64,000 nucleotides of DNA from assembly GCA_035688265.1 (NCBI GenBank), contig DASSNE010000021.1, positions 1-64,000 on the forward strand, in the 5' to 3' direction. Of the stretch, positions 1-7,742 are shown piece after piece. Numbering within the stretch: position 1 is the first letter of the stretch; each line of letters begins with the position of its first letter. The notes beneath the pieces are model-generated. The model did no database searches, was not told the origin of the DNA, and saw nothing but the letters and a program-made list of their open reading frames with translations. Origin of the DNA: DASSBR01 sp035688265. GTDB lineage: Bacteria > Pseudomonadota > Gammaproteobacteria > Natronospirales > DASSBR01. Made by a program: the position numbers and the translations under genes.

Positions 1-171
1 GGCGACGGAAACGCCGTCCTTGGTGACGGTCGGCGCGCCGAAGCTCTTGTCGAGCACCACGTTGCGGCCCTTCGGGCCCAGCGTCACCTTGACCGCGTTG
101 GCCAGCGTGTTGACGCCCTTGACCATGCGCGCACGCGCATCGTCGCTGAATTTGATTTCTTTAGCAGCCAT
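1..171 (-). CDS. groL: 60 kDa chaperonin GroEL, N-terminal part (cut by window edge)
   Basis: The first 57 codons of GroEL are present and the rest lies beyond the left edge. The N-terminus MAAKEIKFSDDAR and the stretch VKVTLGPKGRNVVLDKSFG, which belongs to the conserved nucleotide-binding region of group I chaperonins, are diagnostic. GroEL forms the cytoplasmic double-ring folding chamber that works with GroES. The gene starts 35 bases after groS on the same strand, with a GAGGAA Shine-Dalgarno-like stretch upstream, so the two form the usual groSL operon under the CIRCE operator at 557-583. Confidence 0.97.
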   Translation of the reverse strand, partial: MAAKEIKFSDDARARMVKGVNTLANAVKVTLGPKGRNVVLDKSFGAPTVTKDGVSVA

Positions 172-206
172 TGCTGTTTCCTCTGATCCTTTTGGTTGGA
201 CTCGGT

Positions 207-500
207 TTACTTGCCTTCGATGACAGCCATGATGTCGTCTTCTTTCATGACGACCAGCTCTTCACCGTCGATCTTGACCTCGGTGCCGGAGTACTTGCCG
301 AACAGCACCTTGTCGCCCTTCTTGATATCCAGCGCACGGACTTCGCCGTTCTCCAGAATCTTGCCGTTGCCGACAGCGATGACTTCGCCGCGAATCGGCT
401 TTTCGGTGGCGGTGTCGGGAATGACGATGCCGCCGGCGGATTTACGCTCTTCTTCCATGCGCTTGATGATCACGCGATCGTGAAGTGGACGCAGTTCCAT
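207..500 (-). CDS. groS: Co-chaperonin GroES (10 kDa)
   Basis: A 97-residue protein of normal GroES length. It begins MELRPLHDRVIIKRMEEE, contains the mobile-loop segment KSAGGIVIPDTATEKP, and ends in the typical beta-barrel stretch. GroES caps the GroEL chamber during ATP-driven folding. The open frame extends 21 codons further upstream, but the methionine at 500 is chosen because the family starts exactly there and GAGGAG lies about 9 bases before it. The longer frame would also run into the CIRCE operator. First gene of the groSL operon, with groL directly downstream. Confidence 0.97.
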   Translation of the reverse strand: MELRPLHDRVIIKRMEEERKSAGGIVIPDTATEKPIRGEVIAVGNGKILENGEVRALDIKKGDKVLFGKYSGTEVKIDGEELVVMKEDDIMAVIEGK

Positions 501-556
501 GGGATTATTCTCCTCACGAATCAGTAAAAATGATTTTTGGGGCCGGAAGAGCTTTA

Positions 557-583
557 TTAGCACTCACCCGGACTGAGTGCTAA
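557..583 (-). promoter_or_regulatory. CIRCE operator (HrcA-binding inverted repeat)
   Basis: TTAGCACTC (557-565), nine bases, then GAGTGCTAA (575-583): a perfect match to the CIRCE consensus TTAGCACTC-N9-GAGTGCTAA. It lies between the groS promoter and start codon and touches the -10 hexamer. HrcA binding here is expected to block transcription until heat stress; that is known for CIRCE elements in general and inferred here. No hrcA gene lies in the window. Confidence 0.96.
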
Positions 584-610
584 TAATAGGGGCCGCATTA
601 GCAGAGTCAA
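583..610 (-). promoter_or_regulatory. Sigma70-like promoter of groSL
   Basis: On the minus strand TTGACT (610-605) is followed after 16 bases by TATTAT (588-583). Both hexamers match the sigma70 consensus at five of six bases or better. The -10 box abuts and shares one base with the CIRCE repeat, so repressor and RNA polymerase would compete directly. No sigma32-type promoter was recognised. Confidence 0.75.
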
Positions 611-651
611 GGGTTAGCCACGATTTTTTGCGTTAGAATGAACCTCCACAG

Positions 652-981
652 ATGCCCAGCGAACTCTTCACCCTCTTTTGCACCTGCCCCGACGCCGCCT
701 GCGCCGAAGCAATCGCCAAGGCACTGGTCGAGGAGCGCCTCGCGGCCTGCGTCAACCTCGTGCCCGGCCTGCGTTCGTTTTATCGCTGGGAAGGCCGGGT
801 GCTGGACGATTCGGAAGTTCTGTTGATCGTCAAGACGGCGCAGGAACGCCTCGAGGCCGTTGAAGCGCGGGTTGCCGAGCTGCACCCGTACGAACTTCCG
901 GAGTTGATCGCGGTCCCAATTACCACCGGCAGTGCCAGGTACCTGGCGTGGCTGCGCGACGAAAGCGCGCCGACTGGCTGA
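652..981 (+). CDS. cutA: Divalent-cation tolerance protein CutA1
   Basis: A 109-residue protein with the CutA1 pattern: an N-terminal beta-alpha unit (FTLFCTCPDAACAEAIAKAL), the conserved stretch LAACVNLVPGLRSFYRWEG, and the C-terminal segment HPYELPELIAVP with the family's HPY(E/D)xPE motif. CutA forms small trimeric, ferredoxin-like cytoplasmic proteins linked to copper tolerance in Escherichia coli; the biochemical role is still uncertain. The gene is transcribed away from groSL. In related genomes it often precedes dsbD; here it is followed 12 bases later by a TlpA-like thioredoxin. Confidence 0.95.
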   Translation: MPSELFTLFCTCPDAACAEAIAKALVEERLAACVNLVPGLRSFYRWEGRVLDDSEVLLIVKTAQERLEAVEARVAELHPYELPELIAVPITTGSARYLAWLRDESAPTG

Positions 982-993
982 AAAGCTGAATCA

Positions 994-1602
994 ATGCGTC
1001 TCTCCAAAAAATCCATCGCGATCCCGATTTTGGCGGTTGCCGCCGGCGCCGCCGGCTTTTTGTACGCCCGTTCGCAGACGCCGCAGCGGCCGGACCGGCA
1101 GACGCTACTGAAAAAGGCCGTCGACCTGCACCCGGTCAAGCGCGCGCCGAACTTCGCGCTGCCGGACCTCGACGGCAAGCTGCACGCGCTCAGCCAATGG
1201 CGCGGCAAGCTGCGCCTGCTCAATTTCTGGGCAACCTGGTGCGGGCCGTGCCGCGACGAAGTGCCGGCGCTGGTGGCGTTGCAGAAGCGTTTCGGCCCGG
1301 AGGGGTTCCAGGTCATCGGCATTGCGACCGACGAGCCCGGCAGCAAGGTCGTCAAAAAGTTCGCCGGCAAGTTCAAGATCAACTACCCGCTGCTGATGGA
1401 CAACGGCCACGCCGGCAACATCGCTCAGCACCTCGGCTTTAACCTGATCGGCCTGCCCGCCAGCATCCTGATTGATGGCGACGGCAACATCATCACGTAT
1501 CATTTGGGCCCAATCGATCCGGCGACGACCCAAAAGCAAATTCAAAAGTTGCTGAACGGTCGAAAAAACGCGACAAATGTCCCCGATCGGGCGCGAACTT
1601 GA
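994..1602 (+). CDS. TlpA/ResA-family membrane-anchored thioredoxin-like oxidoreductase
   Basis: A 202-residue protein with one N-terminal hydrophobic anchor (about residues 8-25) followed by a thioredoxin fold. The redox motif WCGPC is at 82-86 inside NFWATWCGPCRDE, and the cis-proline stretch GLPASILID lies near 155. This is the pattern of TlpA/ResA-type periplasmic disulfide reductases, which keep cysteines reduced, for example in cytochrome c maturation. It follows cutA by 12 bases and precedes aroQ. The transmembrane reductant donor DsbD, which often sits here in related genomes, is not in the window, so its electron source is unknown. Substrate not predictable. Confidence 0.88.
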   Translation: MRLSKKSIAIPILAVAAGAAGFLYARSQTPQRPDRQTLLKKAVDLHPVKRAPNFALPDLDGKLHALSQWRGKLRLLNFWATWCGPCRDEVPALVALQKRFGPEGFQVIGIATDEPGSKVVKKFAGKFKINYPLLMDNGHAGNIAQHLGFNLIGLPASILIDGDGNIITYHLGPIDPATTQKQIQKLLNGRKNATNVPDRART

Positions 1603-1669
1603 TGAAATTGGGTTGCGAGGTCGCCGCCGATCGGCGACAATGAGCGCTGTTCTCGCGATTTGATCCCCT

Positions 1670-2116
1670 GTGGCCAAAATTCTCGTTATCAACGGGCCGA
1701 ACCTGAATTTGCTCGGCACCCGGGAACCGGAACATTACGGCACCGAAACGCTGGACGCGCTGATGGCACGTGCAGCGGCCGTCGCCGCGGCTGCCGGCCA
1801 CGAACTGGAAGCCTTCCAGCACAACGCGGAACATGCACTGGTCGAGCGCGTTCATCGCGCGATCGGCGAAGATATCGGCTTTATCGTCATCAATCCGGCC
1901 GCTTTTACCCACACCAGCATCGCGCTGCGCGACGCGCTGGCGGCCGCGGCGATCCCGTTTATCGAAGTGCACCTGAGCAACACGCACCGGCGCGAACGGT
2001 TCCGGCGCCGGTCGTACTTCACCGACCTCGCCGCCGGCGCCATCATCGGGCTCGGCGGTCAGGTTTATGAACTCGCCGTTGAAGCCGCCTGTCGGCGGCT
2101 GTCAGACGACCACTAA
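1670..2116 (+). CDS. aroQ: Type II 3-dehydroquinate dehydratase
   Basis: A 148-residue protein, the usual type II dehydroquinase length. It begins AKILVINGPNLNLLGTREP, the family signature with the active-site loop, and contains FIVINPAAFTHTSIALRDAL and the histidine motif EVHLSNTHRRERFR. It catalyses trans-dehydration of 3-dehydroquinate in the shikimate pathway. The start codon is GTG at 1670; no in-frame ATG precedes the conserved N-terminus. accB follows after 9 bases, a linkage seen in many Gammaproteobacteria. Confidence 0.96.
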   Translation: MAKILVINGPNLNLLGTREPEHYGTETLDALMARAAAVAAAAGHELEAFQHNAEHALVERVHRAIGEDIGFIVINPAAFTHTSIALRDALAAAAIPFIEVHLSNTHRRERFRRRSYFTDLAAGAIIGLGGQVYELAVEAACRRLSDDH

Positions 2117-2125
2117 GGAGTTCGG

Positions 2126-2581
2126 ATGGACATCCGCAAAGTCAAAAAGCTTGTCGAACTGCTGGAAGAATCCGGCATCGCCGAAATCGAGATTACCGAG
2201 GGCGAAGAATCGGTCCGCATCAGCCGCTATCAGCAGAACCAGCCGATGATGGCGCCGCCGCCCGTGCCTGCGCCGCAAGCACCGGCGTCCGCGCCTGCCG
2301 CGCCGCCCGCCGCCGCTGCCGAGCCTGAAGCCGAGGCGCTGCCGGCCGGTCACGTCGTCAAGGCGCCGATGGTCGGCACGCTTTACCGCGCGCCGTCGCC
2401 GGGCGCAAAGCCCTTCGTCGAGGTCGGCCAGGCGGTCAACGCCGGCGACACGCTGTGCATCATTGAAGCGATGAAGATGCTCAACCAAATCGAATCCGAC
2501 AAGGCGGGAACGGTGAAGGCTATCCTGGTCGAGAACGGCGAGCCGGTCGAATTCGGTCAACCGATGTTCGTGATCGAATAA
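2126..2581 (+). CDS. accB: Acetyl-CoA carboxylase biotin carboxyl carrier protein (BCCP)
   Basis: A 151-residue protein. The N-terminal helix-rich part (MDIRKVKKLVELLEES) is followed by a proline/alanine-rich linker (about 40-75) and a C-terminal biotinyl domain with EAMKM at 114-118, making Lys117 the biotin-bearing residue. BCCP carries carboxyl groups between biotin carboxylase (AccC) and carboxyltransferase in fatty-acid synthesis. A GGAG Shine-Dalgarno lies about 6 bases before the ATG. The stop overlaps the accC start by one base, indicating an accBC operon with tight coupling. Confidence 0.97.
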   Translation: MDIRKVKKLVELLEESGIAEIEITEGEESVRISRYQQNQPMMAPPPVPAPQAPASAPAAPPAAAAEPEAEALPAGHVVKAPMVGTLYRAPSPGAKPFVEVGQAVNAGDTLCIIEAMKMLNQIESDKAGTVKAILVENGEPVEFGQPMFVIE

Positions 2582-3921
2582 TGATTGACAAGATCGTTAT
2601 TGCCAATCGCGGCGAAATCGCGCTGCGCGTGCTGCGCGCCTGCCGGGAACTCGGAATCAGGACGGTCGCGGTGCATTCGTCGGCCGACCGGCAGTTGAAG
2701 CACGTGCTGCTGGCCGACGAGTCGGTCTGCATCGGCCCCCCCGCATCGGCGGAAAGCTACCTCAACATGCCGGCGATCATCAGCGCGGCCGAAGTCACCG
2801 ACGCCGAGGCAATTCATCCCGGTTACGGCTTCCTGTCCGAGAACGCGGACTTCGCCGAGCGCGTCGAACAAAGCGGTTTCACTTTCATCGGCCCGCGCCC
2901 CGAGACGATCCGCCTGATGGGCGACAAGGTCTCCGCAATCAAGGCGATGAAAGAGGCCGGCATCCCGACGGTGCCAGGCTCGAACGGCGCACTGGGCGAC
3001 GACCCGCAGGAAAACGCGCGGCTCGCGCGCGAAATCGGCTACCCCGTTATCATCAAGGCGTCAGGCGGCGGTGGCGGCCGCGGCATGCGCGTCGTCCACG
3101 GCGAAGGCGCGCTGCACAACTCGATCGCGATGACGCGCAGCGAGGCCAATGCGGCGTTTGGCAACCCGGAAGTCTACATGGAGAAATTCCTGGAGACGCC
3201 GCGCCACGTCGAATTCCAGGTGCTGGCAGACGGCAAGAACCACGCGATTCACCTGGGCGAGCGCGACTGTTCGATGCAGCGGCGCCACCAGAAAGTCGTC
3301 GAGGAAGCGCCCGCCCCGGGCATCACGGAAAAGCAACGGCGCACCATCGGCGAGCGCTGTGTGGAGGCGTGCCTCGAAATCGGCTATCGCGGCGCCGGTA
3401 CGTTCGAGTTTCTGTACCAGGACGGCCAGTTCTATTTCATCGAAATGAACACCCGCATTCAGGTCGAGCATCCGGTGACGGAATTCATCACCGGCGTCGA
3501 CCTGGTCCGCGAGCAGATCCGGATTGCGGCGGGCGAGCCGTTTACGTTGCGGCAGAAGGATATCGAGATCCGGGGCCACGCGTTCGAGTGCCGCATCAAC
3601 GCAGAAGATCCGCACAACTTCACGCCGTCGCCGGGGCCGGTGACCAACTGGCACGCGCCGGGCGGTCCGGGTATTCGCGTCGACTCGCACATTTACTCCG
3701 GCTACACCGTGCCGCCGTTCTACGATTCGCTGATCGGCAAGCTGATCGCCTACGGCGACACGCGCGAAACGGCGCTGGCGCGGATGCGCACCGCGCTGGC
3801 CGAGATTATCGTTGAAGGCATCAAGACCAACGTGCCGCTGCACCAGGACATCTTTACCGACTCAGCGTTCGCGCAGGGCGGCGTGAGCATTCACTACCTG
3901 GAAAAGAAGCTGGGGTTGTAG
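2581..3921 (+). CDS. accC: Acetyl-CoA carboxylase biotin carboxylase subunit
   Basis: A 446-residue protein, the family's normal size. It begins DKIVIANRGEIALRVLRACR, has the ATP-grasp glycine-rich loop KASGGGGGRGMRVV (about 160-173) and the catalytic-region motifs GERDCSMQRRHQKVVEEAPA and EMNTRIQVEHPVTE. It carboxylates biotin on BCCP using ATP and bicarbonate, the first half-reaction of malonyl-CoA synthesis. Translation is coupled to accB through a 1-base stop/start overlap. A large inverted repeat follows the stop codon. Confidence 0.98.
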   Translation: MIDKIVIANRGEIALRVLRACRELGIRTVAVHSSADRQLKHVLLADESVCIGPPASAESYLNMPAIISAAEVTDAEAIHPGYGFLSENADFAERVEQSGFTFIGPRPETIRLMGDKVSAIKAMKEAGIPTVPGSNGALGDDPQENARLAREIGYPVIIKASGGGGGRGMRVVHGEGALHNSIAMTRSEANAAFGNPEVYMEKFLETPRHVEFQVLADGKNHAIHLGERDCSMQRRHQKVVEEAPAPGITEKQRRTIGERCVEACLEIGYRGAGTFEFLYQDGQFYFIEMNTRIQVEHPVTEFITGVDLVREQIRIAAGEPFTLRQKDIEIRGHAFECRINAEDPHNFTPSPGPVTNWHAPGGPGIRVDSHIYSGYTVPPFYDSLIGKLIAYGDTRETALARMRTALAEIIVEGIKTNVPLHQDIFTDSAFAQGGVSIHYLEKKLGL

Positions 3922-3926
3922 AAAGA

Positions 3927-4045
3927 AATCCCCCTCCAGCTCCCCCTTCCGGCCTGCGGCCGCAAAGGGGAGGGCAAGAGCGGCCCGACGCTTCTTGCCC
4001 TCCCCTTTGGTCGCGAAGCGGCGAAGGGGGAGTTGGAGGGGGATT
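3927..4045. repeat. Large intergenic inverted repeat (REP/MITE-like palindrome)
   Basis: Left arm 3927-3980 and right arm 3991-4045 are near-perfect inverse complements over about 55 bases. The outer block AATCCCCCTCCA-CTCCCCCTTC and inner block AAAGGGGAGGGCAAG pair with their inverses on the right, with a mismatched stretch between them and a loop of about 10 bases. There is no U-run after the hairpin, so it does not look like an intrinsic terminator. Pyrimidine-rich palindromes of this sort occur as dispersed intergenic repeats in some high-GC proteobacteria. It fills nearly all the space between accC and prmA and ends 20 bases before the prmA start. Confidence 0.85.
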
Positions 4046-4065
4046 CTTCGGCAGCTGAATTATCG

Positions 4066-4953
4066 ATGGCCTGGAAAGAACTGCGATTTGCATTGGGTAA
4101 GCTCGACGCGGAATGCGTCGAGACGGCGCTCGAAGGCGTCGGCGCGGCGGCGGTCACGCTGGAAGATGCGGCCGACGATGCGCTGCTCGAACCCGCTCCC
4201 GGCGAGCACCCCTTGTGGCCCAGCAGCCGGGTCCGCGCGCTGTTCGACGCGCGCTGCAATCTGGATGAGGTAATCGCCGCGCTGCGTGCACGACTGAATT
4301 TTGCTGAGTCGGCCGGTTTCGAGATCACCGCCGTCGAAGACCGGCAATGGGAGACGGCCTGGCGGCAGGATTTCAATCCGATGCGCTTCGGCCGGCGCCT
4401 CTGGGTCTGCCCGACCGGCGAAACCGCGCCGGCGGACGCCATCGTCATCCATCTCGATCCGGGCCTGGCCTTCGGCACCGGCACACACCCCACCACCGCG
4501 CTTTGCCTGGACTGGCTGGACCACACGCCGCTCGACGGCGCGACCGTGATCGACTACGGCTGCGGCTCCGGCATTCTCGCAATCGCCGCCGCCAAACTGG
4601 GCGCGGCGCGCGTGATCGCCGTCGATCACGACCCACAGGCGTTGACGGCCACGCGCGGCAACGCGGCCGCAAACGACGTCATGGCGGTGATCGAAACCGT
4701 CGCACCGGCGGCGCTGAACGCGTCCATTGCCGATGTCGTGGTCGCCAACATCCTGGCACGACCGCTGATTGAGCTGGCGAAACATTTCGCGGCGCTGCTC
4801 GGCGATGACGGTCGCCTGGCGCTGTCCGGACTGCTGGCGCCGCAATGCGCTCAGGTCGCTGCCGCTTACGCACGGTGGTTCGCCATGAATGACGCTATAC
4901 TGCGGGACGACTGGGCGCTGCTCGAAGGCCGGCGCCACCCTGTGACTGACTGA
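4066..4953 (+). CDS. prmA: Ribosomal protein L11 methyltransferase
   Basis: A 295-residue protein. An N-terminal substrate-recognition domain (WKELRFALG) is followed by a Rossmann-fold methyltransferase with PGLAFGTGTHPTT, motif I VIDYGCGSGILAIAAAKLGA and the motif IV-like VVANILARPLIEL, all typical of PrmA. It trimethylates several positions of L11 using SAM. The ATG at 4066 fits the family N-terminus; an upstream extension would translate the inverted repeat. No good Shine-Dalgarno is visible before it. Placement after accBC is common in Gammaproteobacteria. Confidence 0.95.
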   Translation: MAWKELRFALGKLDAECVETALEGVGAAAVTLEDAADDALLEPAPGEHPLWPSSRVRALFDARCNLDEVIAALRARLNFAESAGFEITAVEDRQWETAWRQDFNPMRFGRRLWVCPTGETAPADAIVIHLDPGLAFGTGTHPTTALCLDWLDHTPLDGATVIDYGCGSGILAIAAAKLGAARVIAVDHDPQALTATRGNAAANDVMAVIETVAPAALNASIADVVVANILARPLIELAKHFAALLGDDGRLALSGLLAPQCAQVAAAYARWFAMNDAILRDDWALLEGRRHPVTD

Positions 4954-4963
4954 TCAGATCGCC

Positions 4964-5854
4964 ATGTTCACCCGCTGCACCAACTGCAATACCTGGTTCC
5001 GCCTCGGTCAGAACGACATCCGGACGGCGCACGGCGAAGTGCGCTGCGGCGCGTGCGGCGCACGGTTCAACGCGCTTGCGAGTCTGTGCGAGGAGTTGCC
5101 GGCCGCTGCCCTGGAAGGCATCGCCGCCGAACCAGTCCGGCCGGCCGAGCCGCCTGCGCCGCCGCCGGCCGAGCCAGTGATCGACGAGCAGGTCGGGGCC
5201 TGGTCGGAGCCGGCGCCTGCCGACGCGCCGCCGGAGGTGGTCTTCGAGCCTGAACCTGCTCCGGAAGATCCGGAGACCCTCGCCGAGGAAGTCCAGGCGC
5301 ACGAGACGGAGATTCCGCCCGCGCCCGCGACGCCGGAAAAGCGCCGCCGGCGCGTACCAAGATGGGTGTGGTGGACGGCCGGAAGCGTTATTCTGCTCGC
5401 CGTGCTGATCAGCCAGGGGATCATCTACGGCCATGCCGCGCTGCGCGCCAACCCGCTGACGCGTGGCGTGATCGAAAGCCTGTACAGCGCATTCGGCCAT
5501 CCGCTGCCGCCGCGCCACGACATTAACGCGCTGACGATTACGGCCGCGCAGGTATCCACCACGCCGGCCGCGCCCGGCGCGCTCATTCTGACGGCGGCAC
5601 TGACGAACAAGGCGGATTTCGCCCAAGCCTGGCCGCAGTTGCGGGTGGTGCTGACGGATCGTTTCGGCAGCGTGGTGGGGCGCGGCCTGTTTGGCCCACG
5701 CGATTATCTTCCCGCGCACGACGCGGACAAGCTGGCGGCCGGGGCGACACAGCCGGTGCGGCTGAAGCTGGCCGATCCCGGCAGCAACGCCGTTGGATTC
5801 GTGGTCGTGCCGTGTCTGGAGAAGGATACCGGCCCGGTCTGCGCCGGCGACTGA
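4964..5854 (+). CDS. MJ0042-type zinc-ribbon / DUF3426 membrane protein
   Basis: A 296-residue protein. The N-terminus holds a CxxC...CxxC zinc ribbon (Cys5, Cys8, Cys28, Cys31; family MJ0042), then a long proline/glutamate/alanine-rich linker (about 45-125), a basic stretch, one TM helix (about 134-156) and a C-terminal beta-rich DUF3426-type domain. The zinc ribbon should be cytoplasmic and the C-terminal domain periplasmic. Genes of this family often follow prmA; the function is not established. It is 10 bases downstream of prmA and ends one base from the oppositely oriented wbpM-like gene. Confidence 0.88.
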   Translation: MFTRCTNCNTWFRLGQNDIRTAHGEVRCGACGARFNALASLCEELPAAALEGIAAEPVRPAEPPAPPPAEPVIDEQVGAWSEPAPADAPPEVVFEPEPAPEDPETLAEEVQAHETEIPPAPATPEKRRRRVPRWVWWTAGSVILLAVLISQGIIYGHAALRANPLTRGVIESLYSAFGHPLPPRHDINALTITAAQVSTTPAAPGALILTAALTNKADFAQAWPQLRVVLTDRFGSVVGRGLFGPRDYLPAHDADKLAAGATQPVRLKLADPGSNAVGFVVVPCLEKDTGPVCAGD

Positions 5855-5855
5855 C

Positions 5856-7742
5856 TTACTTCACGACGCGCAACGGCGCCGCACCCTGGGGCTTGACCGG
5901 CTGGCGCGGCTGGTACTGCGGCACCAACGCCTGCATCGCCTGAATCAGCGCCGCCGCGTCGGCGCTGGTCGCGGCGCGTTCCAGCACGCTCATCGGTTGT
6001 TCCAGCGCCTCCATCTTCATCCCGTCGCAACTCGCCAGCAGCAGCTTCGGATGCGTGGTGCCCTGCAGCGTTTCGTCCTTGTAAAACAGCTCTTCGTGCA
6101 TCTTTTCGCCGGGGCGCAGGCCGGTGTAGGCGATCTCGACGTCGCGGCCGGGCGTCAGGCCGGACAGCCGGATCAGCTTGTGGGCGAGATCGCGAATGCG
6201 GATCGGCTGACCCATGTCGAGCACGAAAATCTCGCCGCCGTGACCCATCGCGCCGGCCTGCAGAATCAGCGACACCGCCTCGGCAATGGTCATGAAAAAA
6301 CGCGTCACGTCGGCGTGCGTCACCGTCACCGGACCGCCCGCCTTGATCTGGCGCTCGAAATGCGGCACCACGGAGCCGGTCGAGCCGAGCACGTTGCCGA
6401 ACCGCGTGGTGATGAAACGCGTACCCGTCTCGCGCCCCAGCGCCTGGCAGTACAGCTCGGCGATACGCTTCGACGCACCCATTACGCTGGTCGGATTGAC
6501 GGTCTTGTCGGTCGAGATCAGGACGAAGTGCCCGATGCCCGCCCTGGCCGCCGCGTCCGCAACTCGTTTGGTGCCGAACACGTTGTTCCATACGCCTTCG
6601 ATCGGATTGTCCTCGACCATCGGCACGTGCTTATAGGCGGCGGCGTGAAAGACGATTTCCGGCGCATATCGGCGGAAAAGCGGCTCGACCACCGCGCTGC
6701 CGCGAATGTCCCCGAGCACCTTGACGAACTTCACCGGCTGCTTGCGCGCCAGCAGTTCCTGCTCGATCCGGTACAGGTTGTATTCGCTGTGGTCGACGAT
6801 AATCAGCAGTTCCGGCTCGCGGTCGGCGAGCTGTCGGCACAGTTCCGAGCCGATCGAGCCGCCGCCGCCGGTCACCAGAATCCGCCGACCCTTGATGAAA
6901 TCCGACACCTGCCGCTGATCCAGGCAGATCGGCTCGCGGCCGAGCAAATCCTCGACCGTCACCGGCCGCATCTGGGAGGCTTCGAGGCGGCCATTGGCGA
7001 GCTGGCCGAGCGGCGGCAGAATCCGGCAGCGCGCGCCGGCCTCGGCACACACGCGCACGATCCGCTCCAGCTTGCGGCGCGGCACCTTCGCCATCGCCAC
7101 CAGCACCACGTCGATTTCAAGCCCCTGGATCAGATCGCCGAGCGCATCCAGTTGGCCCGCCACCCGCACGCCATGGATTTCGTAGCCCTGCTTGCGCTTG
7201 TCATCGTCGACCAGCGCCACCGGTGCGAACGGCCCGTGCCGGATCAGGTCGCGAATCAGCGTTTCGCCGGCGTGCCCGGCGCCGACGATCAGCGCGCGCT
7301 CGAGATCGACGCGCATCGGCTTGAAATGGCGGTCCTTGAGAATCCGGTAGCCGAGCCGCATCGAGCCGGTGCCGAGGCCGAGCAGCACCGGGTACAGCAC
7401 CAGCACCGAACGCGGAATACCGTGCAGGCGCAGAAACAGCGCGACGCCGAGGGCGGTACCCAAGCCACCGAGCGCGACTGCCTTGGCGATGCGCGCGAGA
7501 TCGGGCAGCGAGGCGAAACGCCAGATGCCCCGGTAGCAGCCGAAAAACCAGAACGTCAGCGCGTGCAGCGGCAGCGCGATGGCCGCTGTCAGGATCATGC
7601 CGTCGAAAAAGCCGTCGGGGATCGGTTCGAGGTTGAACCGGAGCCAGTAGGCGAGAAACACGCTCGCCGGCACCCACGCCAGATCGTGCACCACCACGAT
7701 CCAGCGGCGGCGCAGCGCCAGCATCGCCTGGGCGAAGTTCAT
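5856..7742 (-). CDS. WbpM/FlaA1/CapD-like membrane nucleotide-sugar 4,6-dehydratase
   Basis: A 628-residue protein. The N-terminal part holds about four TM helices (residues about 10-110), then a Rossmann-like domain (RALIVGAGHAGETL) and a large C-terminal SDR domain with ILVTGGGGSIGSELCRQL. The catalytic motif is MGASK, with methionine at the usual SDR tyrosine position, as in WbpM/FlaA1. Such enzymes convert UDP-GlcNAc to UDP-4-keto-6-deoxy sugars, the first step to QuiNAc or FucNAc. It overlaps the WbpL-like initiating transferase by 4 bases and is the last gene of the polysaccharide cluster, the same place wbpM has in Pseudomonas aeruginosa O-antigen loci. The exact product stereochemistry cannot be read from sequence. 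Confidence 0.9.
   Translation of the reverse strand: MNFAQAMLALRRRWIVVVHDLAWVPASVFLAYWLRFNLEPIPDGFFDGMILTAAIALPLHALTFWFFGCYRGIWRFASLPDLARIAKAVALGGLGTALGVALFLRLHGIPRSVLVLYPVLLGLGTGSMRLGYRILKDRHFKPMRVDLERALIVGAGHAGETLIRDLIRHGPFAPVALVDDDKRKQGYEIHGVRVAGQLDALGDLIQGLEIDVVLVAMAKVPRRKLERIVRVCAEAGARCRILPPLGQLANGRLEASQMRPVTVEDLLGREPICLDQRQVSDFIKGRRILVTGGGGSIGSELCRQLADREPELLIIVDHSEYNLYRIEQELLARKQPVKFVKVLGDIRGSAVVEPLFRRYAPEIVFHAAAYKHVPMVEDNPIEGVWNNVFGTKRVADAAARAGIGHFVLISTDKTVNPTSVMGASKRIAELYCQALGRETGTRFITTRFGNVLGSTGSVVPHFERQIKAGGPVTVTHADVTRFFMTIAEAVSLILQAGAMGHGGEIFVLDMGQPIRIRDLAHKLIRLSGLTPGRDVEIAYTGLRPGEKMHEELFYKDETLQGTTHPKLLLASCDGMKMEALEQPMSVLERAATSADAAALIQAMQALVPQYQPRQPVKPQGAAPLRVVK

Noticed and set aside
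3927..4045. Terminator of the accBC operon
   Set aside because: The hairpin is far too long and lacks a U-run; a repeat element fits better.
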